Part shown: positions 26,788 to 34,466 of the stretch, piece after piece
Layout: every line of letters begins with the position of its first letter
Numbering within the stretch: position 1 is the stretch's first letter
Source: Consotaella aegiceratis
Lineage (GTDB): Bacteria; Pseudomonadota; Alphaproteobacteria; Rhizobiales; Rhizobiaceae
Length of the DNA stretch: 64,000 nt
Direction of reading: 5' to 3'
NCBI RefSeq assembly: GCF_036541425.1
Contig: NZ_JAZHFT010000009.1
Span: forward strand, 81,675 to 145,674
The notes under the pieces: model-generated
The model's database searches: none
What the model saw: the letters and a program-made list of their open reading frames with translations, nothing else
What the model was told of the DNA's origin: nothing
Position numbers and translations under genes: made by a program

Positions 26788-28566
26788 TTATTTGGTCGTG
26801 GTGGTCGACTGCTCGCCAGCCGACTGGACCCGCATGCTGTCGCGGCTCTCGGCGTAGGTATCCTGGTTGTACTCCGGCGCGTTCTCGAGCTGATCCTCGG
26901 TGAACTGCGTGTAGAGATACAGCGAGCCGCTGTCGTCGCGCATGAACTGGATGTTGTCCATGGCGAGGGCAACCGGCTTCGCACCGATGCCGAGGAAGCC
27001 GCCAACATCGACGATGATCGCGTCGACCCCGCCTTCGGCCGTCAGAGCGATATCGCCGACCGAACCGATGCTTTCGTCATTGGGACCGTAGACCGTGGTG
27101 CCCATCAGATCGTCGGCGGACAGCTGCGATCCGGTGACCGGGCTCAGCGAAGGCTGCATGGAGCCGCCCGTCGAGGCGGTGTCCATCTCGGCATTGTCGT
27201 CAGTAGCCGGAACGGCTGCAACCTCGGTGCCGGCGGCGTTGGTGCTGTCGGCGGCGTTGCCCGTCGCCGTGCCAGCCGGAGCGGCGGCCATCTGCTGATC
27301 ATCCGTCGAGCCGGCTGCATTGTCCGCAGGCGCGGCGGCCATCTGCTGGTCGTCGGTCTGAGCCGTTCCCGCCGCGTTGTCGGCCGGAGCGGCAGCCATC
27401 TGCTGGTCGTTGGTGTCGGTCGTCTCGGTGTCCGCGGGAGCGGTCGCCGCCACATCCTGGTTCTGCAGATCCTGATCGGCGCCGGTATCGTCCGAGGCCA
27501 TCATGTCGCCGTTGTCCGGACGCGAGGAATCGAACTCCGGCGCGGCCTCGAGGTCTTCCTTGCTGGCCTGAAGGACAGCGGTCACCTCATTGTCCTCGTT
27601 GCGCGAGAAGTCGAACTGGCCAAACGGCACCGCGACGTCCTTCTCACCGATGCCCAGGAAGCCGCCGACGCCCAGGACCGCAGCGTCCACCTTGCCGGAG
27701 GAAGCGACCACGAGGTCATTGATGTCACCGATCGAATCGGCATCCTCGGACGGGCCCGAATGCACGTCCGTACCGATCACGTTCTTGCTCAACCACTGAT
27801 TCGAGCCGACGGTCGCCGGATATTCGTCGTTGGAGGCCATTTCGGTTTCGGTGCCGGTCTCAGCCGCGGTGTCCGAGCTGCCGGTGGCAGCGGCCATATC
27901 GGTCGACGTGCCCTCGGCGGCAGTGTCGTCGGAGGCCGGGGCCGCCGCCATGTCGGTGGAGGTGTTCGCGCCGGACGCATCGGTGGCCGGAGCCGGCGCC
28001 GCAGCCATGTCGGTGCCCGTACCGGCGGTGCCCATGCCCGTGCCGGCCGTGCCCGTGGCCGTCTGCTGCTCCATCGCAGCCTGCTGCTCGGGCGTGGTGA
28101 ACGCCGGAGCCTGCTTCAGATCATCGGCGCTGGCGCTCAGAACGGCGCGCACGTCGTTGTCTTCGTCGAGGCTCCACGAAATCTGATCGAACGGAATGGC
28201 GATCACCCGGGACTCGTCGCCGAGAGCGTCGTCCGTCTGCACGATGGCGGCGACGACCTGACCCTGGTCATCGAGGAGAAGGTTCTGGATCTCACCGGCG
28301 CTCTCGGCGTCCTCGGCGTCGCTCATATAGAGCGTCTGATCGCTCAGATTGCTGGCGAGATACTGGTCCTGCGACAGGTTCTGGAGATAGTCACCACTCA
28401 TCGCAGCCTGTTGCTGATCAGCCTGCATGGTACCCTGAGCGCCTGCTGCGGGCGCAGCGGCAACCGGCTCCTGTTTCTGGGTGGTGTTGGATGTTGCGTC
28501 CTGCGCAAAGGCACCCGTTGCGATGACGGTGGCCATAGCAGTCGTGGCCATAAGCGTACGGATCAT
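26788..28566 (-). CDS. Secreted triple PRC-barrel domain protein
   Basis: 592 aa from the ATG at 28566, with a Sec signal peptide (MIRTLMATTAMATVIATGAF, cleavage before QDA). Three PRC-barrel-like domains lie near residues 70-150, 260-345 and 485-568. The second and third share the strand VGGFLGIG plus D-A-x-[IV]. They are joined by Ala/Thr/Met-rich low-complexity linkers in which DDQQMAAAPADNAAG-like units repeat three times. PRC barrels are ligand- or protein-binding beta domains; secreted versions in rhizobia are commonly stress-induced. The EcfG-type promoter 72 nt upstream supports that. The precise role is unknown. Confidence 0.85.
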   Translation of the reverse strand: MIRTLMATTAMATVIATGAFAQDATSNTTQKQEPVAAAPAAGAQGTMQADQQQAAMSGDYLQNLSQDQYLASNLSDQTLYMSDAEDAESAGEIQNLLLDDQGQVVAAIVQTDDALGDESRVIAIPFDQISWSLDEDNDVRAVLSASADDLKQAPAFTTPEQQAAMEQQTATGTAGTGMGTAGTGTDMAAAPAPATDASGANTSTDMAAAPASDDTAAEGTSTDMAAATGSSDTAAETGTETEMASNDEYPATVGSNQWLSKNVIGTDVHSGPSEDADSIGDINDLVVASSGKVDAAVLGVGGFLGIGEKDVAVPFGQFDFSRNEDNEVTAVLQASKEDLEAAPEFDSSRPDNGDMMASDDTGADQDLQNQDVAATAPADTETTDTNDQQMAAAPADNAAGTAQTDDQQMAAAPADNAAGSTDDQQMAAAPAGTATGNAADSTNAAGTEVAAVPATDDNAEMDTASTGGSMQPSLSPVTGSQLSADDLMGTTVYGPNDESIGSVGDIALTAEGGVDAIIVDVGGFLGIGAKPVALAMDNIQFMRDDSGSLYLYTQFTEDQLENAPEYNQDTYAESRDSMRVQSAGEQSTTTTK

Positions 28567-28637
28567 AGTCCAAATTCCCTTGTTGTTCGTTCTCGCCGTG
28601 CGAAACGCAGACGGCAAATAGTGGCTTCGGGGTGTTT

Positions 28638-28663
28638 AACTCCCATTCGGCGCGATCGGTTCC
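28638..28663 (-). promoter_or_regulatory. EcfG-type promoter of the PRC-barrel gene
   Basis: On the minus strand GGAAC (28659-28663) and AGTT (28638-28641) are separated by 17 bases. The consensus is GGAAC-N16/17-CGTT, so there is one mismatch. It lies 72 nt upstream of the ATG. Confidence 0.6.
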
Positions 28664-28743
28664 GAGTAACGAGGCGGCTTCGCCAAATCATTCCGGTTCC
28701 GTCGGTCACTCACGCCCGACAAGGGAGGCGACGAATTCGCGAG

Positions 28744-28908
28744 CTAGGCAAAGACCAACATGCCGAAAACCAGCATCAGCAGCAGTCCCACGAGCACAAT
28801 GAAGATCAGAATCTTGGCGAGATTGGCTGAGGCGCTCGCCACGCCGCCGAACCCGAGCAGGCTGGCGATGGCCGCGACGATGAGCAAAATGACGATCCAC
28901 TTGATCAA
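28744..28908 (-). CDS. DUF1328 small membrane protein
   Basis: 54 aa, starting with TTG at 28908 after a GGAG ribosome binding site. The sequence begins IKWIVILLIVAAIASLLGFG and continues GGVASASANLAKILIFIVLV, the characteristic DUF1328 (YtjA-type) pattern of two TM helices joined by a small-residue turn. Family members are short inner-membrane proteins of unknown mechanism, often stress-induced. An exact EcfG promoter lies 60 nt upstream, placing it in the general stress regulon. It is divergent from the lipid-kinase-like gene at 29119. Confidence 0.9.
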   Translation of the reverse strand: MIKWIVILLIVAAIASLLGFGGVASASANLAKILIFIVLVGLLLMLVFGMLVFA

Positions 28909-28967
28909 GGTTAGATCTCCTTCGTTGACGCAAGAACTGCCGCCGGCAGCGGCCTCGGCTTTGCTTC

Positions 28968-28992
28968 AACGGCAAGGCTGCGGGCTGGTTCC
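28968..28992 (-). promoter_or_regulatory. EcfG-type promoter of the DUF1328 gene
   Basis: On the minus strand GGAAC (28988-28992), 16 bases, CGTT (28968-28971): an exact match to the alphaproteobacterial general stress promoter, with -10 about 60 nt upstream of the TTG start. Confidence 0.8.
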
Positions 28993-29118
28993 TCGGCATA
29001 TGTCCGTCCGCATGCGACCGATCGACCGTTAGCCGCACCGTTAAGGCGACCTTTCCTTGACGCCGCGCGCCATAGATTATCCGGGGCACGGTCCGCCGAT
29101 CCACAATCGAGAGCCTTC

Positions 29119-30072
29119 ATGCAGATTCACGTTATCCTCAATCGCCACGGCGGAACCCTCAAGACGACGGATCTCGATTGGCTGGCGGATTTCGTCAAAG
29201 CCGAATTCGCGCTCCATGGCCACGAGGTGAGCGTCGAGGTTCTCGACGGCGCCGCGCTGGCCGAGGCGATCGAGGCCGCCGCACGGCGCGAAGCCGTCGA
29301 CGTGCTGATCGTCGGCGGCGGCGACGGAACGGTTTCCTCGGCAGCCGCAGCTCTGGAAGGGCGGCGAACGGCGCTCGGAATTCTGCCTGCGGGGACGATG
29401 AATCTGTTCGCCCGGTCGCTGCAGATCCCGCTGGACCTGAATGCCGCCGTGGCCGCGCTGGCGGCCGGCCGAGTGGTCGACGTCGATATCGGCATGGCCA
29501 ACGGCCAGCCCTTCGTTCATCAGTTCGCCGTGGGACTGCACGCGCGTCTGGTGCGGATCCGCGAGCGGATCAACTACGGCTCGCGGTACGGCAAGATTCT
29601 CGCCTCGATCCGCGCGACCTTGATGGTCCTGCAGAGGCTTCCGGCCATCGAACTGGAGATCGAAATCGATGGTGTGTCGCAGCGGATCAAGACCCCGGCG
29701 GTCGCGGTCTCGAATAACCTTTACGGCGACGGCCACATGCCGTTTGCCGACAATCCGCAAGGCGGGGCGCTCGGCGTCTATATCTGCAAGTCGCGCAATC
29801 CGCCGACGGTCGCCAAGCTCGCCATGGACATTCTCCTCGGCACTTGGCGGCGCAACCCGGCGCTGGAGGTCCATACCGCCCAGAGCGTGACGGTTCATTT
29901 TTCCGGCCGGACCCGACACAAGCGGGCGGTGCTCGATGGCGAACTCTGCGATCTCGAGCCGCGCACGGTGGTGAAGACGCTGCCGCGCCAGCTTCGCGTC
30001 CTGGTCCCTTCTGACGCGGATTACCACGCCCCGGTTCCCCCGACGGCGGAAGAGCCGCCGTCTAAGGGCTGA
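29119..30072 (+). CDS. Diacylglycerol kinase family (lipid kinase-like) protein
   Basis: 317 aa. The catalytic DAGK signature VGGGDGTVSSAA (GGGDGT at 66-71) and the downstream LGILPAGTMNLFARSL identify the DAGK_cat fold. The C-terminal half has the beta-rich accessory domain (residues about 150-300). Members phosphorylate diacylglycerol, ceramide-like or other lipids with ATP; the substrate cannot be told from sequence. The ATG is 210 nt from the divergent DUF1328 gene. No EcfG motif was found on its strand, so it may not belong to the stress regulon. Confidence 0.88.
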   Translation: MQIHVILNRHGGTLKTTDLDWLADFVKAEFALHGHEVSVEVLDGAALAEAIEAAARREAVDVLIVGGGDGTVSSAAAALEGRRTALGILPAGTMNLFARSLQIPLDLNAAVAALAAGRVVDVDIGMANGQPFVHQFAVGLHARLVRIRERINYGSRYGKILASIRATLMVLQRLPAIELEIEIDGVSQRIKTPAVAVSNNLYGDGHMPFADNPQGGALGVYICKSRNPPTVAKLAMDILLGTWRRNPALEVHTAQSVTVHFSGRTRHKRAVLDGELCDLEPRTVVKTLPRQLRVLVPSDADYHAPVPPTAEEPPSKG

Positions 30073-30162
30073 TTCTTGCCTGGGCGCTAGGCGGCAATCG
30101 TCGGCATAGCGAAGCGGCCACCGGTGCCGATGACTGGGACAGGCTGCGGCGGCCGGCGCCGG

Positions 30163-30501
30163 TCAGCTGCCTAGGTCGTCTTTCGAGGGGTCGCCCTCCA
30201 AGGCGAAGGGATCGGCGTTGTCGTAGGCGTGGCCTCCTTCGGCCACCAGCGCCAACGCCTCGCGGATCTGCAATTCGAGCAGGCTCAACTCGCTGTCTTC
30301 GATGTGAGGTTCGCGCTGCTCGGCGGCGACGCGCGCCATCGCTTCGAGCCTCGCGCGACGGTCGGCCGGCGCGACGCCGGGTTCGGCGACTGCGGCGCGA
30401 ACATGCTCTTCGGTCAGCGGGCGATCGATGTTCAGAGGGTCGATCGCCATCTGCGGCGCGACAGCACCCCCAGGGCGCTCGCCAGTTTCTTTGTTTGCCA
30501 T
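30163..30501 (-). CDS. Hypothetical protein, last gene of the stress operon
   Basis: 112 aa, hydrophilic, with no TM segment. The middle (residues about 28-90) is Ala/Glu-rich and helical, containing LSLLELQIREALALVAEGGH; the C-terminus is acidic (DNADPFALEGDPSKDDL). I recognise no domain. It follows the one-TM gene at 30552 by 50 nt on the same strand, so it probably closes the five-gene unit that begins at 32169 under an EcfG promoter. Confidence 0.65.
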   Translation of the reverse strand: MANKETGERPGGAVAPQMAIDPLNIDRPLTEEHVRAAVAEPGVAPADRRARLEAMARVAAEQREPHIEDSELSLLELQIREALALVAEGGHAYDNADPFALEGDPSKDDLGS

Positions 30502-30551
30502 TGAAGCTCCTTCCTATGCCGCTTCGGGCCGCATCGCCCGACCAGCCCTTT

Positions 30552-30818
30552 TTAGTTCGCCGTTTCGGGCGCGGCGCCCGGTGTTTCGCGAGATTCCGCG
30601 GGCGTCACCTCTGTCTCGCCATCGCTGCTCGTGGCGGCCGGTGCGGTGTCGGCGTCCGACGTCACGCCTGTGCCCAAATCCTCGTCCGGCATGACCCAGC
30701 CATAGATGCCCATGCCGATGAAGCCCAGCGCCATCAGCGCCAATGCGACGACCAGGATGATGAGGATCGGCGTTCCCTTTTTGCCCTGGCGGGCTTCTTC
30801 TGGATTGAGCCGTGACAT
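30552..30818 (-). CDS. Small one-TM hypothetical protein
   Basis: 88 aa from the ATG at 30818 (MSRLNPEEARQGKKG); an upstream start at 30854 is less likely. A basic N-terminus precedes one strong TM helix (about residues 18-42, PILIILVVALALMALGFIGM), followed by an acidic, Thr/Ala-rich extracytoplasmic tail (GETEVTPAESRETPG). No domain is recognised. It sits 45 nt after the host-attachment-like gene and belongs to the predicted EcfG-driven operon. Confidence 0.75.
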   Translation of the reverse strand: MSRLNPEEARQGKKGTPILIILVVALALMALGFIGMGIYGWVMPDEDLGTGVTSDADTAPAATSSDGETEVTPAESRETPGAAPETAN

Positions 30819-30863
30819 GGTGAATCCTCTCGTATCGATTTGGTGCAAGCCCAAAGGCTCGGC

Positions 30864-31301
30864 TCAGGACAGCAACCGCTCGATCCGGTCCATCGGTTGA
30901 TTGGTGAGCGTCTTCGGCACTTCGGCCTGAAGAACGGCCTGCACTTCCTTGTGCATATCCTTGCGCAACGCCCCGAGAACCTGCGGCGGCGCGACGATGA
31001 CGAGCTTTTCGAAGCGCTTGGCGTGCACCATCTTGTAGAGGATGCCCGCCAGATCCTTGGCGAAGCGTTCCTTTTCGATCAGATGCCAGTCCGTCTCCTC
31101 CACCGCCGAGCGGTGCGGGCCGCCCGAATCGCCTAGGCGGCCGGGCCGATCCGCGGCCTGGTCCCGCGCCGGAGGATTTTCATGCACCTCAATGGCGCGG
31201 ACCCGAAAGTCGGGTTTGTTGCGATGACCGGCATTTTCGACGAACAGGGCCTTTTCGCCATCGGCGATCAGAACCCAGGTCTTGTGGTCGACATTGATCA
31301 T
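30864..31301 (-). CDS. Host attachment / baeRF family protein
   Basis: 145 aa. It matches the host attachment protein family (PF10116): WVLIADGEKALFVEN at the start, VEETDWHLIEKERFAKDLAG in the middle, then FEKLVIVAPPQVLGALR and a C-terminal LTNQPMDRIERLL. The family is related to bacterial release-factor-like (baeRF) domains. Despite the name, derived from Agrobacterium attachment mutants, the protein is cytoplasmic and often induced by general stress. It is the third gene in the predicted EcfG-controlled operon. Confidence 0.85.
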   Translation of the reverse strand: MINVDHKTWVLIADGEKALFVENAGHRNKPDFRVRAIEVHENPPARDQAADRPGRLGDSGGPHRSAVEETDWHLIEKERFAKDLAGILYKMVHAKRFEKLVIVAPPQVLGALRKDMHKEVQAVLQAEVPKTLTNQPMDRIERLLS

Positions 31302-31378
31302 GGCGATCCCCGCCGCTCGAAGGCGGCGCCTCCCTGCGATGTCCTAAGACAACGCGGGTTCGCCCATCGAGTTGCGAC

Positions 31379-31816
31379 CTAGGATTGGCGCCGATTCCTC
31401 AACAGCCGATACGCCGCGAATGCCCCCGCGGCTGCGGCCGGGACCAAGATCAACCCCTTGCGGTTTCTAGCGGCTCCCGCTGCGCGCGATGCCGTCGACA
31501 AGGCAGCGACACCCGCAAGCGAATTGAGATCGCGTTGCAGCCGTCCGGCGTTTTCACGCCGCGCTCGGCGGCGCGTCACCAACACGAAGATATAGGTGAT
31601 GAGGATCAATACTAGCCAGCCGCCCGCGAAGCCCAGCGCAGCCCAGAGCGGCCCGTATTCGGACGCGACCCAGAGGTAGAGCGCGAGCACCAGGAAGAAG
31701 ACCATGCCCAACGCGAACAGCGCCAGCATCGCGTAGAGAATGGCAAGGCGCTTCAGGCGCGCCACGTAGGCGCGGAGCTCGCCGATGGCGAGGCCGGTCA
31801 GAACCTGGGTGATCAT
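31379..31816 (-). CDS. Membrane protein, phage-holin-like (DUF1469-type) family
   Basis: 145 aa. Two long adjacent TM helices (about residues 25-50 and 57-82) are followed by a basic stretch (VTRRRARRENAGRLQRDLNS) and a hydrophobic patch near the C-terminus (ILVPAAAAGAFAAYRLLRNR). The layout matches the phage-holin/YqjE-like proteins that commonly accompany ElaB/YqjD-type (DUF883) proteins, which is exactly the neighbour here: only two bases separate the genes. These pairs are membrane-associated and stress-induced in many bacteria. Family assignment is by pattern. Confidence 0.7.
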   Translation of the reverse strand: MITQVLTGLAIGELRAYVARLKRLAILYAMLALFALGMVFFLVLALYLWVASEYGPLWAALGFAGGWLVLILITYIFVLVTRRRARRENAGRLQRDLNSLAGVAALSTASRAAGAARNRKGLILVPAAAAGAFAAYRLLRNRRQS

Positions 31817-31818
31817 GC

Positions 31819-32169
31819 TTAGCGTCGAAAAAGCCGAGCGTAGAGGTAACCGGCGGCAGCGGCGATCAGAACGCTCTTGATCGGCTCCGCCCGAACGCGC
31901 TCGCTAATCTGCTCTTCGAGTTCGGACGCCGCATCCTGAGCCTGGCGCACGTACCGCTCGCCACGCTGGCGAACGTCGTCGCGCAATGCATAAGCCTGCC
32001 GTTTGGCGTCCTCGGCGCGCTCGCCGGCCAGGCTCCGGAGCGCGTCGGCGACGCCCGCGACGTCTTCCCGCAGACGCGCGACCTGAGCCTCGAGACGATC
32101 GTCCGCAGCAGCCGAACTGCCGCCGGCCGGCGTGGAACCGAGATCGTGCGAAATGGGATCGGATGGCAT
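31819..32169 (-). CDS. DUF883 / ElaB-YqjD-like membrane-anchored protein
   Basis: 116 aa from the ATG at 32169 (AAGGGGG upstream). A disordered N-terminus is followed by a long charged coiled coil (about 25-85, LEAQVARLREDVAGVADALR) and a C-terminal helix ending in SVLIAAAAGYLYARLFRR. This is the layout of ElaB/YqjD proteins, which bind ribosomes or shape membranes in stationary phase in E. coli. It is the first gene of a five-gene minus-strand unit, and an exact EcfG promoter lies 80 nt upstream. Confidence 0.85.
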   Translation of the reverse strand: MPSDPISHDLGSTPAGGSSAAADDRLEAQVARLREDVAGVADALRSLAGERAEDAKRQAYALRDDVRQRGERYVRQAQDAASELEEQISERVRAEPIKSVLIAAAAGYLYARLFRR

Positions 32170-32248
32170 GGAAAACCCCCTTGATACTGGAAACACTTTG
32201 CCGGGCGGCTCCACCCGCTACAAGCGCCATGTGGATGTCATCGGCGGA

Positions 32249-32274
32249 AACGTGATTATTCCCTTACCGGTTCC
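32249..32274 (-). promoter_or_regulatory. EcfG-type promoter of the DUF883-led operon
   Basis: On the minus strand GGAAC (32270-32274), 17 bases, CGTT (32249-32252): an exact match to the general stress consensus. It lies 80 nt upstream of the first ATG and just behind the ecfG stop, so the operon is independent of ecfG transcription. Confidence 0.8.
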
Positions 32275-32283
32275 GAACGGCGT

Positions 32284-32838
32284 TCAAGCGGCAGGTGCGA
32301 CGCCGATGATCTGCGAAGAGACCGAGTCGGGGCCATATTCGCCGTCGCCCTCGAGATTCAACAGGTCCGCCAAACGCGTGCGAGCGCGCGAAACGCGGCT
32401 CTTGATGGTTCCCACGGCGCAATCGCAGATCACCGCTGCTTCCTCGTAAGAAAAGCCGGACGCTCCAATCAGAATCAGGGCTTCGCGCTGGTCGTCGGGA
32501 AGCTGGTCGAGCGCCTTTCGGAAATCCTGCAGGTCCAAATGCCCCTGCTGCTCCGGATGCCCGGCGAGCTGCATGGCATGGATGCCGTCGACATCCTGCA
32601 CCTCGCGACCCTTTTTACGCATCTGGGTGTAGAACTCGTTGCGCAGGATCGTGAAAAGCCAAGCCTTGAGGTTGGTCCCGGGCTGGAACGTGTGCTGCTT
32701 GTCCCAAGCCTTGACAAGCGTCTCTTGAACGAGGTCGTCCGCCCGGTCGAACGAACCGGCCAGCGACGCCGCGAAGGCGCGCAGATTCGGGATGATAGAA
32801 ATCAGTTCCCGACGGAAATCGGTCGCTTCATCGGTCAT
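32284..32838 (-). CDS. ecfG: ECF sigma factor EcfG (general stress response)
   Basis: 184 aa with a GAGGAG ribosome binding site. Sigma region 2 (about 15-85, including FDRADDLVQETLVKAWDKQH and LKAWLFTILRNEFYTQMRKK) and region 4 (about 115-170, including LPDDQREALILIGASGFSYE and CAVGTIKSRVSRARTRLADL) are complete. With the adjacent nepR and phyR this is the EcfG/SigT class, which recognises GGAAC-N16/17-CGTT promoters. NepR holds it inactive until phosphorylated PhyR binds NepR. It is 11 nt downstream of nepR in one operon. Confidence 0.95.
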   Translation of the reverse strand: MTDEATDFRRELISIIPNLRAFAASLAGSFDRADDLVQETLVKAWDKQHTFQPGTNLKAWLFTILRNEFYTQMRKKGREVQDVDGIHAMQLAGHPEQQGHLDLQDFRKALDQLPDDQREALILIGASGFSYEEAAVICDCAVGTIKSRVSRARTRLADLLNLEGDGEYGPDSVSSQIIGVAPAA

Positions 32839-32849
32839 GACGACTCCTC

Positions 32850-33059
32850 TCAGCTGGAACGCTTCGAGGCCAGTTCGGCGGCATCCAAGGCATCGAGAAG
32901 TGTCAGAAAACGGTCCGGAATCGGTTCGCTCGCGACATCCTCGTAGTACGCCTTGAGCCTACGGCCGATGGCGGTATTGGGTCCCAATTCGAGAGGCTCT
33001 GAACCTCGTTCAGCAGGCGCCATCTGCAAGGCCTCTTCCTCACGTTCTCGGTCGTCCAT
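32850..33059 (-). CDS. nepR: Anti-sigma factor NepR
   Basis: 69 aa from the ATG at 33059 with GGGAAGG upstream; longer frames to 33155 exist but the family is short. The conserved NepR core is plain: TAIGRRLKAYYEDVASEPIP followed by DRFLTLLDALDAAE. NepR binds EcfG directly and is sequestered by phosphorylated PhyR. A non-conserved acidic N-terminus (MDDREREEEALQ) precedes the core. It is co-transcribed with ecfG and divergent from phyR. Confidence 0.93.
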   Translation of the reverse strand: MDDREREEEALQMAPAERGSEPLELGPNTAIGRRLKAYYEDVASEPIPDRFLTLLDALDAAELASKRSS

Positions 33060-33234
33060 TCGCCTTCCCGCCAACTCCCCGCCGGCCGCGATACGCGGCG
33101 TCTCTTTGTGCCAAGCGCCGGACACGTCGTTTGTATGCAGTACATGTGAAGGCATTTGCGATCCGCAACCCCTTTAGGGATATCAACTCAAAACAGCAGC
33201 GCGGTCTCGCCTCTTCGCTGAGCACGCCTATGTT

Positions 33235-33260
33235 AATCACCCATCCGGTGCGAAGGTTCC
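33235..33260 (-). promoter_or_regulatory. Putative EcfG-type promoter of nepR-ecfG
   Basis: On the minus strand GGAAC (33256-33260), 17 bases, GATT (33235-33238). The -35 is exact; the -10 keeps only the two T. nepR-ecfG operons of this order are typically autoregulated, which supports the reading. Confidence 0.5.
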
Positions 33261-33268
33261 GTGTGTCT

Positions 33269-33293
33269 GGAACTTTATCGTCGCCGTGCCATT
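33269..33293 (+). promoter_or_regulatory. Putative EcfG-type promoter of phyR
   Basis: GGAAC (33269-33273), 16 bases, CATT (33290-33293): one mismatch to the consensus -10. It lies 68 nt upstream of the phyR ATG and only nine bases from the opposing nepR promoter, a compact back-to-back arrangement. Confidence 0.6.
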
Positions 33294-33360
33294 TCAACCG
33301 GTTGAGTCGTGCTGCGCCAGCGCGACGCCATTTGTCGTTGTCGACACGAGGGGAATATTC

Positions 33361-34155
33361 ATGTCGATGTCATCACGCATAGCGCCGCATATCCCTTACC
33401 TGCGGCGTTATGCCCGTGCTCTCACCGGATCTCAGGCGAGTGGGGATGCCTATGTCGCCGCCGTTCTCGAGGCGCTTATCGCCGATCCCAGTTTGTTCGA
33501 CTCCGAGCAGAATCCGCGCATCTCTCTCTATCAGCTGTTCTCCTCCCTGTGGCAGTCGCTCGACGTCAACATTCGCGAAGATGCTCCGATCTCCGCATGG
33601 GAAGAGCGTACCTCGCGCAATCTGAAGGCGATCGCGCCGTTGCCGCGCCAGGCATTTCTGTTGGTCGCGGTCGAGGGATTCACCACGGCCGAGGCGGCGT
33701 CGATCCTGGAAGTCGACGACGGCGAATTTTCCACGCTGATCGATCAGGCGAGCGCCGACATCGGCCGGCAGATGTCCACGAGCATCATGATCATCGAGGA
33801 CGAGCCGCTGATCGCGATGGACATCGAGCAGATGGTGGAAAGTCTCGGTCATACCGTCACCGGTATCGCGCGCACCCAGAAAGAGGCCCTGCAGCTGTTC
33901 GAGGCGCAGCAGCCCGGCATGGTGCTGGCCGATATCCAGCTGGCGGACGGCAGCTCGGGCATCGATGCGGTCAACGACATTCTGGCGCAGGTGTCGGTTC
34001 CGGTGATCTTCATCACCGCGTTTCCGGAGCGGCTGCTCACCGGCGAACGCCCGGAGCCGACCTTTCTCGTCACCAAGCCCTTCAATCCGGACATGGTGAA
34101 GGCGCTGATCAGTCAGGCTCTGTTCTTCAATTCCCACAACAAGGCGGCGGCCTAG
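33361..34155 (+). CDS. phyR: Response regulator PhyR (anti-anti-sigma)
   Basis: 264 aa from the ATG at 33361. The N-terminal half (1-135) is an ECF sigma-like domain that lacks DNA-binding function in this family and mimics the sigma factor (APLPRQAFLLVAVEGFTTAE). The C-terminal half (142-260) is a receiver domain with the acidic pair in IIEDEPL, phosphoacceptor Asp191 in VLADIQLADG, and Lys in VTKPFNPD. This reversed order is diagnostic of PhyR. On phosphorylation it binds NepR and frees EcfG. It is divergent from nepR-ecfG. Confidence 0.96.
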   Translation: MSMSSRIAPHIPYLRRYARALTGSQASGDAYVAAVLEALIADPSLFDSEQNPRISLYQLFSSLWQSLDVNIREDAPISAWEERTSRNLKAIAPLPRQAFLLVAVEGFTTAEAASILEVDDGEFSTLIDQASADIGRQMSTSIMIIEDEPLIAMDIEQMVESLGHTVTGIARTQKEALQLFEAQQPGMVLADIQLADGSSGIDAVNDILAQVSVPVIFITAFPERLLTGERPEPTFLVTKPFNPDMVKALISQALFFNSHNKAAA

Positions 34156-34262
34156 CGGCCGATCGCCAATGACGCGCATCGATCGCGGGTCGCCTGACGG
34201 CCCGTGGTCACCAAAGGCCATCGCGGCGAGGCCACAGACTTATAGATTTGTGTTGTCTTTCA

Positions 34263-34287
34263 GGAACTTTGGTCGAAGCCTCTCGTT
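34263..34287 (+). promoter_or_regulatory. EcfG-type promoter of the HWE kinase gene
   Basis: GGAAC (34263-34267), 16 bases, CGTT (34284-34287): an exact match. It lies within the 311-nt gap after phyR, about 180 nt upstream of the kinase start. It would give feedback induction of the sensor. No other feature was seen in the gap. Confidence 0.75.
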
Positions 34288-34466
34288 CTTTGCAAGTTCA
34301 TTGCTGAACTCGCTTCTCAGGTTCTCTGAGGGGGAGAGCACCCGGTCTGTATGGGCCGGGGTCATCTTGCAAAATCGGATAGGTACGGAGCGGATACCGC
34401 ACCGGATCTTTGACCGCGATAACGCAGAAGTGTACGCCTGATGTATCCTCGATTGCGAGCGTTTGT

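Noticed and set aside
28696..28700. Another GGAAC on the minus strand near the DUF1328 stop
   Set aside because: No CGTT or TT at the proper spacing; the site at 28659-28663 is better placed for the PRC-barrel gene.
26512..28830. A 772-codon plus-strand frame opposite the PRC-barrel gene
   Set aside because: Shadow of a low-complexity gene; the minus strand has a signal peptide, three domains and a terminator.
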